DNA of 64,000 nucleotides from Daldinia sp. FL1419 (lineage: Eukaryota > Ascomycota > Sordariomycetes > Xylariales > Hypoxylaceae), in assembly GCA_025201765.1 (NCBI GenBank), contig MU623471.1, positions 1 to 64,000 of the forward strand, read 5' to 3'. The position numbers and the translations under genes are program-made. The notes below the pieces were generated by a model. It searched no databases. It saw only the letters and a program-made list of their open reading frames with translations, and was not told where the DNA came from. Below are positions 11,433 to 25,007 of this stretch, in pieces; position 1 is the stretch's first letter, and each line of letters opens with the position of its first letter.

Positions 11433-12875
11433 ATGGAGTTTGAATCGTTTTCGGAGCATGTGTCTATGAAGACAGGGCCGATCAGGCGATCAAACGCAAG
11501 CGCTAAGAGTATTGGAATTACTACGCAGACCCACAGCAACTATCGTGAGACCGATAGTCAAGCGACAACATTTACGAAGACCCACAACGAAGACTTTACA
11601 TGCCACACTGTTTTGGAGCTAGTTCTTGCTAGTCTGATCAGCTTATCTACATGGAGAGGATGGAGCGTGCTTGAAGCTACTGTCTTTTCGATATTTACAA
11701 CCTTCCTAAAAGTCTTTGAAGCGATACAGAATGGAGCCGAAACCTTGCAATCAGGAGCCAAAAGCATACAATTAGGAGCCGAGATCGCTACGGTCTACTT
11801 GGAAAGCGAGTTAAATGCGGCTAAAGTTTATCGCTCCACAAGATGTACCCTTCAGGAAGAAGCACCACCTACCCATACCGTGCCCTCAGTACAGCAGCCA
11901 GTTGAGCAGACCCATGATATTCCGTCTGATCAGCCTGATCTAAGCACGTCATCGCTCTCTGATGCACCCCTAGCACCTCTACCAGTACCCCTCATAGCCA
12001 CTATACAGCAGGACCCTATCGTCAAGTCGCTTAGCACAAGACAAGATGTACCATCTACACAGCTGATCAGCACAGCGCCTATCATCGTACAACAAGAGCA
12101 GCCGGATACAGTCACTTCAGTCACTACAGGATGCATGCCGACAACACCTACACCTATTGTTCAAGACTCAGTAGCAGCAGCAGCCTCTACACCTACGAAT
12201 GTATCTGATCAGGACAAGGGCACTCATTTAGTCATTGCATACCAGCCAATTTTACCTGAACCTAGTTGTTACCCTCACTACTTGTTCGATGGATCCAATG
12301 TCACACAATGGCTCAAGGACGTACAACACGTTTTTCGACGATACAGGACAGCTGAGGACGACATGATCGCTGACATACCGTACTGGACAGTCAATAAGAG
12401 CATCAAGAGACAGGTCGAAGTCGCTATCTATGGAACTACTACTTGGAACCAAGCTTGCGATCAGTTGAAGTTCGAATTTGCGCCACGTGACTCTGAGAGG
12501 TTCAAGTCTGTACGAGAGAGGCTCGGAGATCTTGGTAAAGGTCCTATTTTATCTGATGTCACTGAGGTTACCGATCTGATCAGAGACTATGCTGTAGCTT
12601 TCAAGGAAGCCGAGGAAGCAAAGGAACCCGTCTACCCTGATAGCTACGTGTACGATGTTTCTAGAAGGATCAGCCTAGAGGTTATGGAAAAAGTATCGTA
12701 TAGAGAGCAGGTGCCGATCAAAGTGATCAACAGCTATTCGTCCACCCAGTTCCACAAGGTTATCAAGAGATGGGCCGAGAACGAATTATATATCAGAAAC
12801 CACTACCAAGGGTACGATCAGACGAAAAGAGCGCTCATTGGAACCTACTACCACAATAGTCACGACCCAGGCTAA
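11433..12875 (+). CDS. Gag-like protein of LTR element G-a, intact ORF
   Basis: A 480-codon uninterrupted ORF with ATG in context AGTCATGGAG. Residues 1-140 contain a hydrophobic/amphipathic stretch (about 60-110). Residues 140-275 are rich in Ser, Thr, Pro and Gln. Residues 285-465 look like a retrotransposon capsid-type domain: FDGSNVTQWLKDVQHVFRRY near 289, then W/F-spaced helices ending RWAENELY. No zinc knuckle is seen before the stop and no RT or protease follows. It would form virus-like particles if a Ty3-type Gag (family knowledge). RIP-damaged homologues of its last part occur reversed at about 37940-38330, on + at about 42300-42600 and reversed at about 50800-51530. It is unusual in lacking the RIP damage that surrounds it. 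Function is assigned by general resemblance, not by a specific match. Confidence 0.65.
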   Translation: MEFESFSEHVSMKTGPIRRSNASAKSIGITTQTHSNYRETDSQATTFTKTHNEDFTCHTVLELVLASLISLSTWRGWSVLEATVFSIFTTFLKVFEAIQNGAETLQSGAKSIQLGAEIATVYLESELNAAKVYRSTRCTLQEEAPPTHTVPSVQQPVEQTHDIPSDQPDLSTSSLSDAPLAPLPVPLIATIQQDPIVKSLSTRQDVPSTQLISTAPIIVQQEQPDTVTSVTTGCMPTTPTPIVQDSVAAAASTPTNVSDQDKGTHLVIAYQPILPEPSCYPHYLFDGSNVTQWLKDVQHVFRRYRTAEDDMIADIPYWTVNKSIKRQVEVAIYGTTTWNQACDQLKFEFAPRDSERFKSVRERLGDLGKGPILSDVTEVTDLIRDYAVAFKEAEEAKEPVYPDSYVYDVSRRISLEVMEKVSYREQVPIKVINSYSSTQFHKVIKRWAENELYIRNHYQGYDQTKRALIGTYYHNSHDPG

Positions 12876-13140
12876 GAATATGTATTGGTCCAAAAAAATT
12901 TTTTATCTGCTATTCTGGGTTTTCTATTTTTATTTATTTTTTTGAGTTTTACATACATCGATGATCAGGCCGTTACATTAGTTATACAGCAATATTTTGA
13001 TGTTGTTGTCTTTTTTTTTACGCCTAAGACGAAAGTATCTTTCTCGCCAGCTTCCGACCGTTATATTTGCTTATAGCTGGGGAGGTCTCTTCAATTATAT
13101 CCCCGCAAAGGGGAGGCAGACAATCAACTTGTACGCGAAG
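12876..13140 (+). other. Region after gag, undamaged, no clear gene
   Basis: Contains T-rich tracts and a 63-codon frame (12885-13076) that could be a former extension of gag; the aligned RIP copies also carry stops just after the gag end. A later frame reads SWGGLFNYIPAKGRQTINLY, which I do not recognise. Base composition falls abruptly to the RIP type at about 13140. Confidence 0.4.
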
Positions 13141-13889
13141 GAATTTAAACTCTAAAGCTTAAAGATTGTATTTTTTTATAATATATAAATAATTATTATA
13201 ATTATTTTCATTAGGAAGAATATAGCAATTAAAAAATAGCTATATATTAATATAATTTTTAAAATCAAATAATTAAAAATATTTTTCATAGAATTTATAA
13301 AGAACCTTATTTAAATAATTAAATGTTTAAATTATTAGATTTCTTATATAATAAGAATTAATTAAAATTTTAATTATATATTTATTAATAAAATTACTTT
13401 TATAAATATTAATATATATAATAGGTTATTTAATTAATAATTATAATAAAATTATTTTATAATAATAAAGATAATAAGGATTATTCTTTTAAAAGTTAAT
13501 ATTAATAATTTTTTAATAAATATAATAATTAATTATAATATTGCCAAAAACTTTAAATTCCATTATATTAAATATTTAAACATTTTGATTAATCAAAATT
13601 TACTTAAGATGTTTTGAAAAAAAATTATAAGGCATTAGAAATCAAAAAAAGGACTACCAATATGAACAATTAATTTCCAATATTTTTTTAATTTATCCAT
13701 ATTATTAATTTAATTAAATTATATTGTAAGAATATGATCAAATGTTGGAATAATAATAGAAACAGATTGATTATTTAAATCATCGCTATCATAATTGTCC
13801 AAAATATTAGTTATTAATGATATTATTAATAAGAAATTATTATTTAAAAAATTTATATTAATGGACTTAAATTAAGAAAATATTTTAAA
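13141..13889 (+). mobile_element. G-a internal region, RIP-degraded
   Basis: Aligns with 42850-43620 (G-b) and, reversed, with 37575-37870 and 49880-50380. No reading frame or RT motif was recognised. It ends at the target duplication of LINE C1; G-a continues at 20502. Confidence 0.7.
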
Positions 13890-13902
13890 AATTTATTAAT
13901 TA

Positions 13903-16900
13903 TTTATTATTTATTTATTTATTATTACCCCGATTTATTTAGAATATATTATAGGTATCTGGTCCATCTCTTGGTATTTGTTCCGGGTAGGAATTGTGTT
14001 CTGGAGAAAACCTACCTGCTACTTATCCAAATAAGTTATGTTATTATAACTTTAACTTTATTTTATATTTTTATTGGAATTTACCTTTTAATAAAAATAA
14101 TTAAATTTTAATATGGAAAAATACTTTATATGTTATAATATTAGTTATATGAAATGATATGGCAGTGGTCCAGGTGTGGAGCAACAATAAAATTTAAGAT
14201 AATTTTATTATTTTTTTTAATAATTAATAAAAATATTATTATATTATAAAAAAGTTATTTTGGGGGAAGGTTGGAATATATGTAGTTTGTACAAGGTATA
14301 AATATATATAAATGATTTTATATTTTTGTAAAAAGTCATTATTTATTTTTATTTTTACAATTTTTTTTTAATATTACGAAATTATATTTACTTTTTAAAA
14401 TAATTTAAAACAGTGTTACTAACCTGTAATCCTTCTTGACTAACCTTAATCCTCCTTATATACCTTACTTGCGCTTTGCAATATTACAATATAATATTAT
14501 TATATCCATTATATTCACAATTTAGTACTACCTCGAAAAACCTATTTTACTTTTATATATATATTATATCAAACAAAAGAAAATTTGCATGTCCGTAGAT
14601 GTTCCAATATTTTTTCAATTTCATCCCATTACTAACCCTCCTTAAATATTTTAATCCCCTTATTAAAAATTATTATAATATTTTAAATTTAATATAATAT
14701 TTTAATATCATATTATTTTAAAATTATAATCCCAATACAATTACACATTATAAAAATAACTTATTTATTAAAAATAAAAAATTATATAAAAAATATGGCT
14801 ATACCTTTCCAATATAATTCTGGGAATTAATAGTTAAGATTTTGCTACAATTTTTCCAAAGTTTTCAAACCTTTAAAAAGTTTATTCAAAAATTATTAAT
14901 AATATTTAACAATTATTCTTATCATATTTAATCCCTTACTTACCAAATCTATAATTCTTATATGTTCTAACAATCTTAAGAAAATTATTTATTTTAATAT
15001 TATTAATATTATAATTATCTTATAGTACAACCTTGTTTTATATTTGTTCTATTAATATTTATTAATTATGATATAAGGTTTATAAAGGAATTAGTTTTGG
15101 AGGGAAGTGTATATGTACCACCTTATCCCTAACAATCCACATTATTCATATATGCTATTATTATAACAATCTTTTATTTAAAAAGTTCAAATAATATTAA
15201 ACACTCTACCATTCCCCAATAATAATTTATTACAAATCCTTAACAATTTCCCAATATATTTAGGCTTAAACCTTAACAAACATGATCCTCTTTTCGAAAA
15301 TATATTCACCTTTACTCAAGACTCCCTAATATATATAATTAAAAAAAACAAAGAAAAAAACAAGGAAACGGACACAAAAAAGGATAATTTTAATAAGTAT
15401 AATTTAGAATAAACGCAAAATAATCTCAAATAAACATAATCTTTCTAAAAGATCCCACCAATATATTATTATTTATATCCTTTTATTTAATTATAAATTC
15501 TTTTTATTTAATTTAAAATTTCTAAAAACATTCATATTAATTAAATTATAATACTATTTTATACATAAATAATTAAACCTATTTAAAAAATTAACAAACC
15601 ACCAACAAAACTTTATCGAAATTAAACAACGCTCTTTCATAATCTACACTAATTAAAAAAACTCTTAAAACTAAATTCCATCTAAAACAAACCCATACCA
15701 AAACATATTTAAAACACTTAAAAATTATATACCATATTATTTCTCTTTCACCATATCTACACTTAAAAATATTTATTCTAAAAACCCTTCTATTAAATAA
15801 AAAAACCTTTAATCCTATCTTTTTAATACATATTTATAATAATATCAACACTTCATATTTTTGCAAATTAAAATATTAATTATTAATCTTTATATTAAAA
15901 AATAATAATTAAACCACTAACATAACAATATCCTTCTTATATTATTCCCATCTTTCTATTTAATAATTTAAAAAAACTTTTTCAAAATATTAATATTCCT
16001 TTTATTTAACATTTTAATTAACTTTAATTTTTATAATATATATATTCAATACTTAAATAACAATAAAAAAACCCCACCTTCTCTTAAGCCTCTAAAATTC
16101 CACCTATTTTTAAATTTTCCATCCTACTTCCTAAATCTTAAAATTAAAATTTCTATTATTCATACAAAATTTAACCATCATTATTATCATATTTAAATAA
16201 AGATATATTAAAAAATAATTTAATTCTATCTCTAATTATAATATTTCTATCACCTTATATACATCACCAACTTCTCATAAATAAATTAATTAAATAATAT
16301 CTAATTTTTTAATAATATCTTTTATCTTATAATTTTAATTTAAAATGTACTATATTATTATTCTATATATTATTACACTCCATATCACTTTTATATAAAT
16401 CTCTTTTACTTAAACCATATTATAATCCCATATTAATACCATTAATTTAAAAAAAAATATACCACTACCTTTCCATCTTTATTTTAATTATTTTTAAATA
16501 TTTATTTTATTTAAATTTCTTATCTAACCATACTCCAAAAAACCTAATACTTTCCTTAAATTTAATAATTATACCATTTAATTTAATCTTTATAATTAAT
16601 ATTTAATCAACCTTTATAAAATATATAAATTTATTTTTCTATACTACAAAAATCATACCATATTTCCATACCTAATCCAGGCATATTCTATACACTTATT
16701 CCAACCTAACACAATTCTTAACTATAAAATATCCTACTATTAACATATTCATATTATCCATAAAACCAATAATTAAAATACCTTCTTAATTTAATTTTTT
16801 ATATAAAATAATTATATAAATAATAAATAAAATAAATAATAATAAAGAACCTTACAAAACACCTATAATAAAAAAATAGGCCTTACCTTTTTTATTATTA

Positions 16901-19900
16901 AAAATTAATTATACCTCTCATTTTTCCATAAAATTACTTACCCAATTTATTACCCATATTAAATACCCTTTTTAATATAATATATATATAAACCTCTATA
17001 ATATAATATTATTAAAAACATCTAAAATATCTAATTACAAAAATAATATTATAATATTAACACACCATACAACATATATAACCTCTATTACCATTCTAAT
17101 AACTATTTCTATAAATCTAATTAATCTATTTCCCATTTATCTTTCTAAAAATAACCAACATTATTCCATCATTTTTATAATATAATTTACTATTATTTTT
17201 TTAATTACTTTACCTATAATCCTTAAAAAAAATATTAATTTATAAATACCCAAAAAATTCTTTTTTTTTTAAATTTTCCAAACTTTAATAATATTATTAT
17301 TATAATTCTACAAAATATTTTTAAATAATATTTAAATATAAAATTTTATATTATAATTATAATAAATATTTTAAATAATTATTTTTTATATATTTTAAAA
17401 AATCTTATTAATAACAAATCTTCATTAATAATTTTCCATAATTTAATTATTTCTAAAATTATTTCTATTTCTTCCAATTTTATTTTTTTAAATATATTAA
17501 ATTCATTTTTTTAAAATTTTTTTAGTTATGTAATAAGGTTAAAAATATTTAATAAATTAATTATAAGATTTGAAAAAAATTTTTCCCTTAACACTATATT
17601 TTTTTTTTTTTACTTATAACCTATAATCTTTTATTAAATTAATAACATAATATTAAAAGATTTTCTTTTTTAATAAATTACCAATTACATAATTTAGCCC
17701 ATTTTTCTATCTTCCACAAAATTTTATTATTTTTTAAAATTTTTACTAAAATTAATCTCCAACTATTTCTTTTAATTTTATTTATAATTTTCTTTAATAT
17801 TACCTAAATTTCATTAAAAATTTTCTAATATCTTTACATTTTTTAATTCATTTATTATTTATATATTTCTTTTATTTTTTTATAAAATATTTCAATTTTA
17901 TTATTCTACTATAACATTAGTTACATTATAAGCTAGGTGCGGCGCAAGGTTATAACCAAAGCAATTTTTTTTAGTTTTTTAATAAAATAATCTATATACT
18001 TATTAAGTTTTTCAAGATTACTCATTCTTTTTAATATATTTATATTTTATATTTCTATTTTTATAAATCTTTTATTTAAATATTTCCACACCTAATTTTC
18101 TAATCTAAACTAATTCTGAACCAGGTCCAGGCATAATATAACAATATTAAGATATTAAATAATATAATTAAATCTTTCCTAATTAAAAGATTTTAATTTC
18201 AAACATTTAAATCTTTCATCTACCTACATTAAATTTAATATTAAATTTTTATAATCTTATATTTATTTAATTATTATATTTATTTTTATAGTAAATTTAA
18301 GATTTTAATAGATTATTAATTTAAGGACCTTGGAAGTGTATTAAGATATTTTTTCTTTTTTATTTTATAAAGGATAATATGTATTAAAATTTCTTATTAT
18401 TATATTTATATTATAAAAAATTTTTAATATTAATTCTAATAATAATAAATATTTATAATTAAAGTTTAGTTTTATATATATTAATTATATAATAAGAATA
18501 TTAGATTTTATTTGGGTTAATATTGTAATTTAATTGTAATCTGTTTTTTTTTCCAATTTTTTAAATTAATTTTTTTATATATATAAATTGTAATTTAATT
18601 TATATTATATTATATTAGTTCATAATTATTAGATTAGGAATAATTTAATTTTTTATTATTAAAATAAAATTTCTAAATAATTATAACATTTAATATTTCT
18701 TTATCTGTAAAAGTTTAAAATATAATTTAACAATTTCTTTTTATATTTTAATATATTATAATAATTATATAATCTTATATGCAATTTATGTAATATTCCT
18801 AAAAAATCTACTACTTTTTTTTAAAATAATCCCAATTGAAAGCCACTACCGCAGCAAAATCTTCCTAACAGAAGAAATTTTAAATTAAGGAAATATTATT
18901 ATTAAATTTTATTTTTAAGTAAGTTTTTGTACAAGATTTGCTTTTTATCCTTATTTTTAATTCAGAAATGTTATCTACTACAATAATTATTTTAGAAAAG
19001 CTCGAAATATTTTTATTTTAGGAATTTTATATTTTTTTTTTATTGAAAGTGCAGTTTCTTATTTTCTTTGGAGTTATTAGTGTAAAACTATTGTACGTGG
19101 CATTATATATGTTAGGAATGTAATTAATATTATTTTTTTCTTTAAATTGCCTCGGCCTGTATATGTATGTTTTTTTTGCTATATTTTTCTGTTTAATTAT
19201 TTTTGGGTATTTTAGGTTTTATGCCTTATATGTCTTACTATAATTCTGATATTTTTTCAGTGTTTTGTACGTTGAATTATTCTTTTTGTGGATAAGGTTT
19301 ATATATTTACCATATTTAAACCATTTTTTATAATATTTTGCAATATACCTAAAATAATAGTATTTAAAATATTATATTATTTTTATATTTTTTATAAATA
19401 GTTTATAAGGGTAAAGTTTAGTTTTTTATAATAATTTGTTAGTATACAGTTAATGGACTATATTTAATTTATTAATTTTTATAATTAGGGTAGTAAATTT
19501 AATTTCTAAATATTTTTTAAATATAAGGCTAATTCTAAAGATCTTAATTTCATTCTTCTTTAAAAGGACCTTTACTAAATTTTATAAATTGGTATAAATA
19601 TCTTTTAAATTAATTGTTTTTAGATTTTTAATTATTATTATAAAAATTTTATTTGTTTTAATTATTTTTTAATTAAATACCTTTTTAATTTAATTTTAAT
19701 TTTTTTTATATTATTTAACTTTAAGTTGGAATATTATTGTAATATTATTGTTATGGAGTTGGTGTGTTATTATAGCTTTGTCCTTACTAATTATATTATT
19801 AATGGTTTATATAATTTTTTCGAAATTTCTTTTCAATATTTTTTGTAATTCCATTATTATTTTAACTGTAATTTCATATTGGAAATAGGCTAATATTGCA

Positions 19901-20488
19901 ATAATAAAAATCCAAAACTTAATTATACCTTTAGCAATTATGGTCCAAAACCATTCCTACAATTTTTTAATATTATTCATTAATTTTAATTCTTTATTTA
20001 TTATTTTTTTAATTAATTCCTTTATTTTATTTAATTTAAAAATATTATTTTATTATTATTTTTATTTTGTAAATATTATAATATTAATATATATCTTTTA
20101 TACATTTACTATCTTTTCAATTTTTACCTTTATTTCCTTTATTAAATCATTAATTTCAAATTTAATTATTTTTATTAATTTATTAATTAATATTATAATT
20201 ATATTTATTTTATTAAATTTAATTTTTATTTCTATTTTATTCTTCCTTTTTTTTACAATAATAATTTCTGGGGTAGGCTCATTTAAACTACAAACCTAAC
20301 CATCCACCATCCGTATATCACCCCTTTTATTTCTTCCCAACAACACCACCATCGCACACACAATATAATGCCTTTCCATCACTTATTACAATATTAAATT
20401 TTTAATAAATCAAATTATATGATTTTTTACAAAGGTTTTATAAAAAAACAATCAAAAAACCAAAAAATCTCCAAATTTCCAAAATTTC
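13903..20488 (-). mobile_element. LINE C1, near full-length Tad1-like non-LTR element
   Basis: 6,586 bp, transcribed on -. Its 3' end at the left carries a (TAAA)n-type tail preceded by CGGGGTAGTAATAAATA (here reversed). Flanks are AATTTATTAATTA at 13890-13902 and 20489-20501 (13-bp duplication), and G-b gives the uninterrupted locus around 43620. RT remnants lie at about 16700-17460, where the catalytic aspartates read as a GFMDNMNML stretch. The 5' region (20280-20400 reversed) matches the start of LINE C2 and is only lightly mutated. Confidence 0.9.
16700..17460 (-). pseudogene. LINE C1 reverse transcriptase remnant
   Basis: The minus-strand reading near 16740-16780 gives ILIIGFMDNMNML, the RT box with catalytic DD changed to DN by a G-to-A change after T. 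Upstream, about 16890-16920, it matches the corresponding part of LINE C2 (FNNKKGKAY). Many stops; not translatable. Coordinates of the domain edges are estimated by alignment with C2. Confidence 0.65.
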
Positions 20489-20501
20489 AATTTATTAATT
20501 A

Positions 20502-20647
20502 ATAATTAATTAAATATAATAAAGCATTTTAAAATAAATAAGTTAAAAAAATTAAAAAAATAAGCCTGGAAAAAGAGGGAAAGAAAGAGGAAGGAGAAAG
20601 CCTATGATATTAAACCATAATATTAAAACAAAAAATGTTATTTATGA
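20502..20647 (+). mobile_element. G-a internal region, continued
   Basis: Matches G-b at about 43620-43756, including a purine-rich stretch. It is bounded by the duplications of LINE C1 and LINE C7. Confidence 0.7.
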
Positions 20648-20659
20648 TTAATATAATTA

Positions 20660-21036
20660 TTTATTATTTTATTATTTATTACTACCCCAATTTACCTAGA
20701 ATATATTATAGGTATCTGGTCCATCTCTTGGTATTTGTTCTGGGTAGGAACCGTGTTCCGGAGAAAACCTACCCGCCGCCTATCTGAACAAACTATATTG
20801 TTATAATTTTGGCTTTACCCTATATTCCTATTGGAACTTACTTTTTAATAGAAATGATTAGACTTTAATATAGAAAAACATTTTATGCGTTATAATGTCA
20901 GTTATGTGAAGTGGTGTGGCGGCAGCCCGTGTGTGGGGTGATGACGAGGTCCAAGATGGCTTTATTGTTTTCTTTAATAGATAACAAAAGCGTTATTGTA
21001 TCGCAAAGAGGTTGTTCCGGGGGAGGGCCGGGGTGT
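20660..21036 (-). mobile_element. LINE C7, 5'-truncated fragment
   Basis: 377-bp 3' end of the Tad1-like LINE, tail to the left. The 12-bp duplication TTAATATAATTA lies at 20648-20659 and 21037-21048; the single (empty) version is TCAGTGTAATTA at 43757-43768. The truncated 5' end (20920-21036) is GC-normal. Confidence 0.92.
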
Positions 21037-21048
21037 TTAATATAATTA

Positions 21049-21617
21049 AATTAATAAAAAACACCACTTAATATTCAAACATAAATTTAAGTATACATAC
21101 CAAAATTATAACTACAATTAATAAATACTTACCAATTCAAATAACAATAATTATAAAATTGAAGCATAAAATACCATTAATTCTTTCTTCTACTTTCTTT
21201 ACCTTTAGCACTTTTTTTTTCCTTAATAACAAAGTTTTTTCTTTTATAGGTTTATATTCCACCTAATTAAGCCAACGCAATTTATACAATACATAAGATA
21301 CCAATATTCTTATAAATTACCGCCCACCATTAATAACATTCAATTAACAAATATAATAAATTTATCAATTTTAGAAACTTACAATAAAATAATTAGATTA
21401 TTATAAACCCTTACAAAAACCATTCATCCAATTAAATATAATAAATTAATTAAGTACAAAAACTTATCTCCTTAATTAAATATAAATATTGAAAAAATTA
21501 GAGGCCTTACACTTATATTTAATTATTTTATTAAAAATATAATAATATTACTAAAAATTAATACAAATTATTAATATAATAATTTATTATTAATATTAAT
21601 TTAAATTTTATAATTAT
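21049..21617 (+). mobile_element. G-a internal region, continued
   Basis: Aligns with G-b 43769-44357 and, reversed, with G-c around 49070-49600. No recognisable coding. It ends at the ATAT target site of the solo LTR R3. Confidence 0.7.
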
Positions 21618-21894
21618 ATATTGAACAGGAGCTTTAATAGTTCCTACAGGATATGCCCTATACTTCAATTAACCTATAGTAAGTCAGAGGCTGTATGAGT
21701 TCGAAGATATAAGGTGTCTATATCCTGAAGAATATAATGGAACAATCAAGTAGAAAAGTTATTGTAAATGATTGTTCGGCAATGGTAGCGCATATGATGA
21801 GGTTATAGGCCTAAAGTGTATATTATTCATATAAAGTTTTATGGAAATAATCTTTAAAGAACTATATATATCTTGAGCTGATTAGGTAAGAAAA

Positions 21895-22047
21895 TGTTAG
21901 ATTAATAAGCCTAAAAATAGCATAGAAAAATTCTCTCCCTTGCAACAATTCCATAAAAAGCCTCACTACTCTATTCTAAAATTTAAAAAAGAATAATAAT
22001 AATTTAAATTTTAAAAATTATAATTTTTCCCTATATATTATATAATT
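21895..22047 (+). repeat. Copia-A2 5' LTR
   Basis: 153 bp starting TGTTAGATTAATAAGCC; matches 27948-28100 and the LTRs of A1. Confidence 0.85.
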
Positions 22048-25007
22048 ATTAAAAATTACAATTACATCCCAATATAAATATATAATTAATATTAATTTAA
22101 CCATATTATACAAATATACATTCAATATAATTTCAACTATATCTAATTAAATAATATTATTTAAAAACATTACAAGAAAAAGTTAATTATTTATATTTAA
22201 TAATTGGAAAATATAAAACTAGGTCTTTATAATTCTAACTTATAACCTGAATATGTAGGATTGATTAAATCCAAAAAACACTAATCTAATAAAGAAACCT
22301 CTATTCCCTCTAACCTTTTAGCTAACACAACCAAATATTGAAGACTACGAAACCAACTCTGAAAGCTCGAACAATTTGTCAATTTTTAAAAAAAATAAAC
22401 GAAACAATGTAACAAATATACCTAATAATTTTATTATAAATATTTACCTTTATAATATAAATTAATTTATATTAATTAAAAAGCTTTATTATAATAAAAA
22501 TATATAAATATATATATAAATTATAATTCTATACAATATTAAATATAATAAATTAATTTAACTTTCAAACTATATAACAAAAACTATATTAAAATTTTAT
22601 TAAATATTAATTTTATTTTTAACCCAAAATATTTAAAAAAAAATTTATCACTTTTAAAAAAATCTTTAATACTAATTCTAACAAATATAAAATAAAAGAA
22701 CGCTATAAAAAATAATAACACTATTTTTAAAATAACTTAAAAATTAGAAAAAATAAATTACCTCTTAAAAAATAGTTATATTATATGGAATAAATAAAAA
22801 ACTTATTATTATTATTAATTTACAAAAATAATTCCTAACTATCTTATAAATAATAATACTAATACTTCAAAAATAAATATCCATTTAAATAATAATATAT
22901 TAAAAAAAAATTAATAATAAAATAATAATTTTTAAAAATATTATTTATTTTTTTAAAAATTATACCTATATTATAAATATAATTTAAAAGGGAAAAGGAA
23001 AGATTTATAAAGGTACTTTTATTATTTATTATAAAAGCAATAATATTGATAATTTTAATAAAGAAGAAAATTTTTATAAAAGAAGATTGGCTAAACAAAA
23101 TAAATAATTAAATAAATATTAAAATAATTTAAATAAATAAAAGAAAAATAATATAAATATTAATTAGTATTTATATTCATTAGTATATTAATATAGATGT
23201 AATAAATGTAAAATTTATTTAGGTTTTTATAAAATTAAAAAATATTTTTATATTGTTGAATTAAAATATTTTAAATATTTCAGGATTAATATATAATTTG
23301 GTGTGTTTATATAAGAAAAAATTAAATATAACCTTAAATTAATAACAAAAATAAAAGTTCTTAATAGTTTTAAAAAAAATAAAAATTAATTATTGAAATA
23401 AATAACAATTTTAAAATTAAAAATAACATTTATAATAAATATTATAAATATTATTTATAATATGAATTATTATTTTTTAAAAAATTTAATTATATTAGAT
23501 TTAGGAATTACAATATATATTTTTAATTAAATATTAAGGTTTATTAATTATGAAGAATTTTTTTTAAAAGAATATATTATTATTGGAAATAATAAAATTT
23601 AAATATTAAGTTATGGATATATTAATATTAAAATTACATATATTAATAATATTATAAAAATTAAATTTTTAAATGTAATATATTATTTAAACTTTATTTA
23701 TAACCTCATATTTCTATAAATTTTTAAAAGGTAAGGGTATTGGTAGAATAATTATTAAGAATGTATTTATTTAAGATTTTAAAATGGTAAAATTGTAGTT
23801 AAATTTATTGATTATTTTAATTAGTTTATATTTGAAGATATCCCTTTTGAAATGTTTGAATTAATGTTTTATGTATAATGTAATAAGTTTAATTAAAAAA
23901 AAATAATATTAATAGTAGATGTATTTAGATGGCATTTGAGATTAGGATATTTAGGCTTGTAAGTATTAGAAAATTTTATTAAAGTAAATATTGGAATTTA
24001 AATTAAAATAATTAAAATAATTAATTGTAAAATATATACTATTATTAAAGCCAAATACTAAATAAATTAAATATTTAAATATATTAATAAAATTTTAGAA
24101 GTAAGATTAGTTTTTAATTTTTATAATGTTGAAAAATTAGATAATAACCTTATAAACCTATTATTAATTATAAATTAATAAATTAATATAATATTCAATT
24201 ATTATTTTATAAATTAAATAGGAATATTAATTATTAAAATTTTGAAAAACCTTATTAATATTTTAAAGATTTAATATAATATTATTTTAAAAATTTGTGA
24301 ATTTAATTAAGAAATTATTAAAAAAAAAGTTAATAATTCATGTATATTTAGAAAGTTTATATATAAAAATTGAACCTTTAGTAGTTTATATATAAGCACA
24401 AAACAGTATTACTAAATATTTAAGGGATATAATTAAAGATAAAATAAGAACCATAAAGGTATATTTAAAATTACCTTATTTCTTATAATCCAAAATTTAT
24501 AAAGTAATGGTATATTTATATAATTGAATATTATAATATAAAATAAATTAATAAATGTTATATAACTAATTTTATATATATATTAATATAAATAACGGTT
24601 TTACAATTTATAATTAAAAATTTCAATAAGGTTATTTTTAGGTATATAATTATAAAACCTACATTATAATAATGATAATATTTAAAAAGTTAAATAAATT
24701 AAAAAAGTTTAATTCTAAAGTATGGATAGGTTTTTTAGTAGGCTATATATTTATAAATATATATAAAATTTAAAATTTATATATTAATAAAATTATAAAA
24801 TTAAAAGATATTATATTTAAAAAAAACAAAAGTTTTAACAGTAATTTTCAAAAATTATAAAATAAATTTAAAGATAAATTGATAACTTATAAAATAAATC
24901 AATATAATAACCTACTAAAATCTGTTTAAAATTCCTAACCTAAAAAAAGAATAAATATATATAATAATATTTAAGCAAATCCTTCAAAATAAATTAAAGA
25001 TGTAGAT

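Noticed and set aside
12885..13076. 63-codon ORF just after gag
   Set aside because: T-rich, phenylalanine-rich reading generated by polypyrimidine tracts; aligned G copies do not keep the frame open. Noted only as part of the post-gag region.
19940..20299. 119-codon hydrophobic ORF on +
   Set aside because: Antisense of the Lys/Ile-rich ORF1-like part of LINE C1; hydrophobicity comes from reading A-rich codons on the opposite strand.
22859..23098. 79-codon ORF on - inside Copia-A2
   Set aside because: Antisense to the copia coding strand in highly AT-rich DNA; no homologue kept open in A1.
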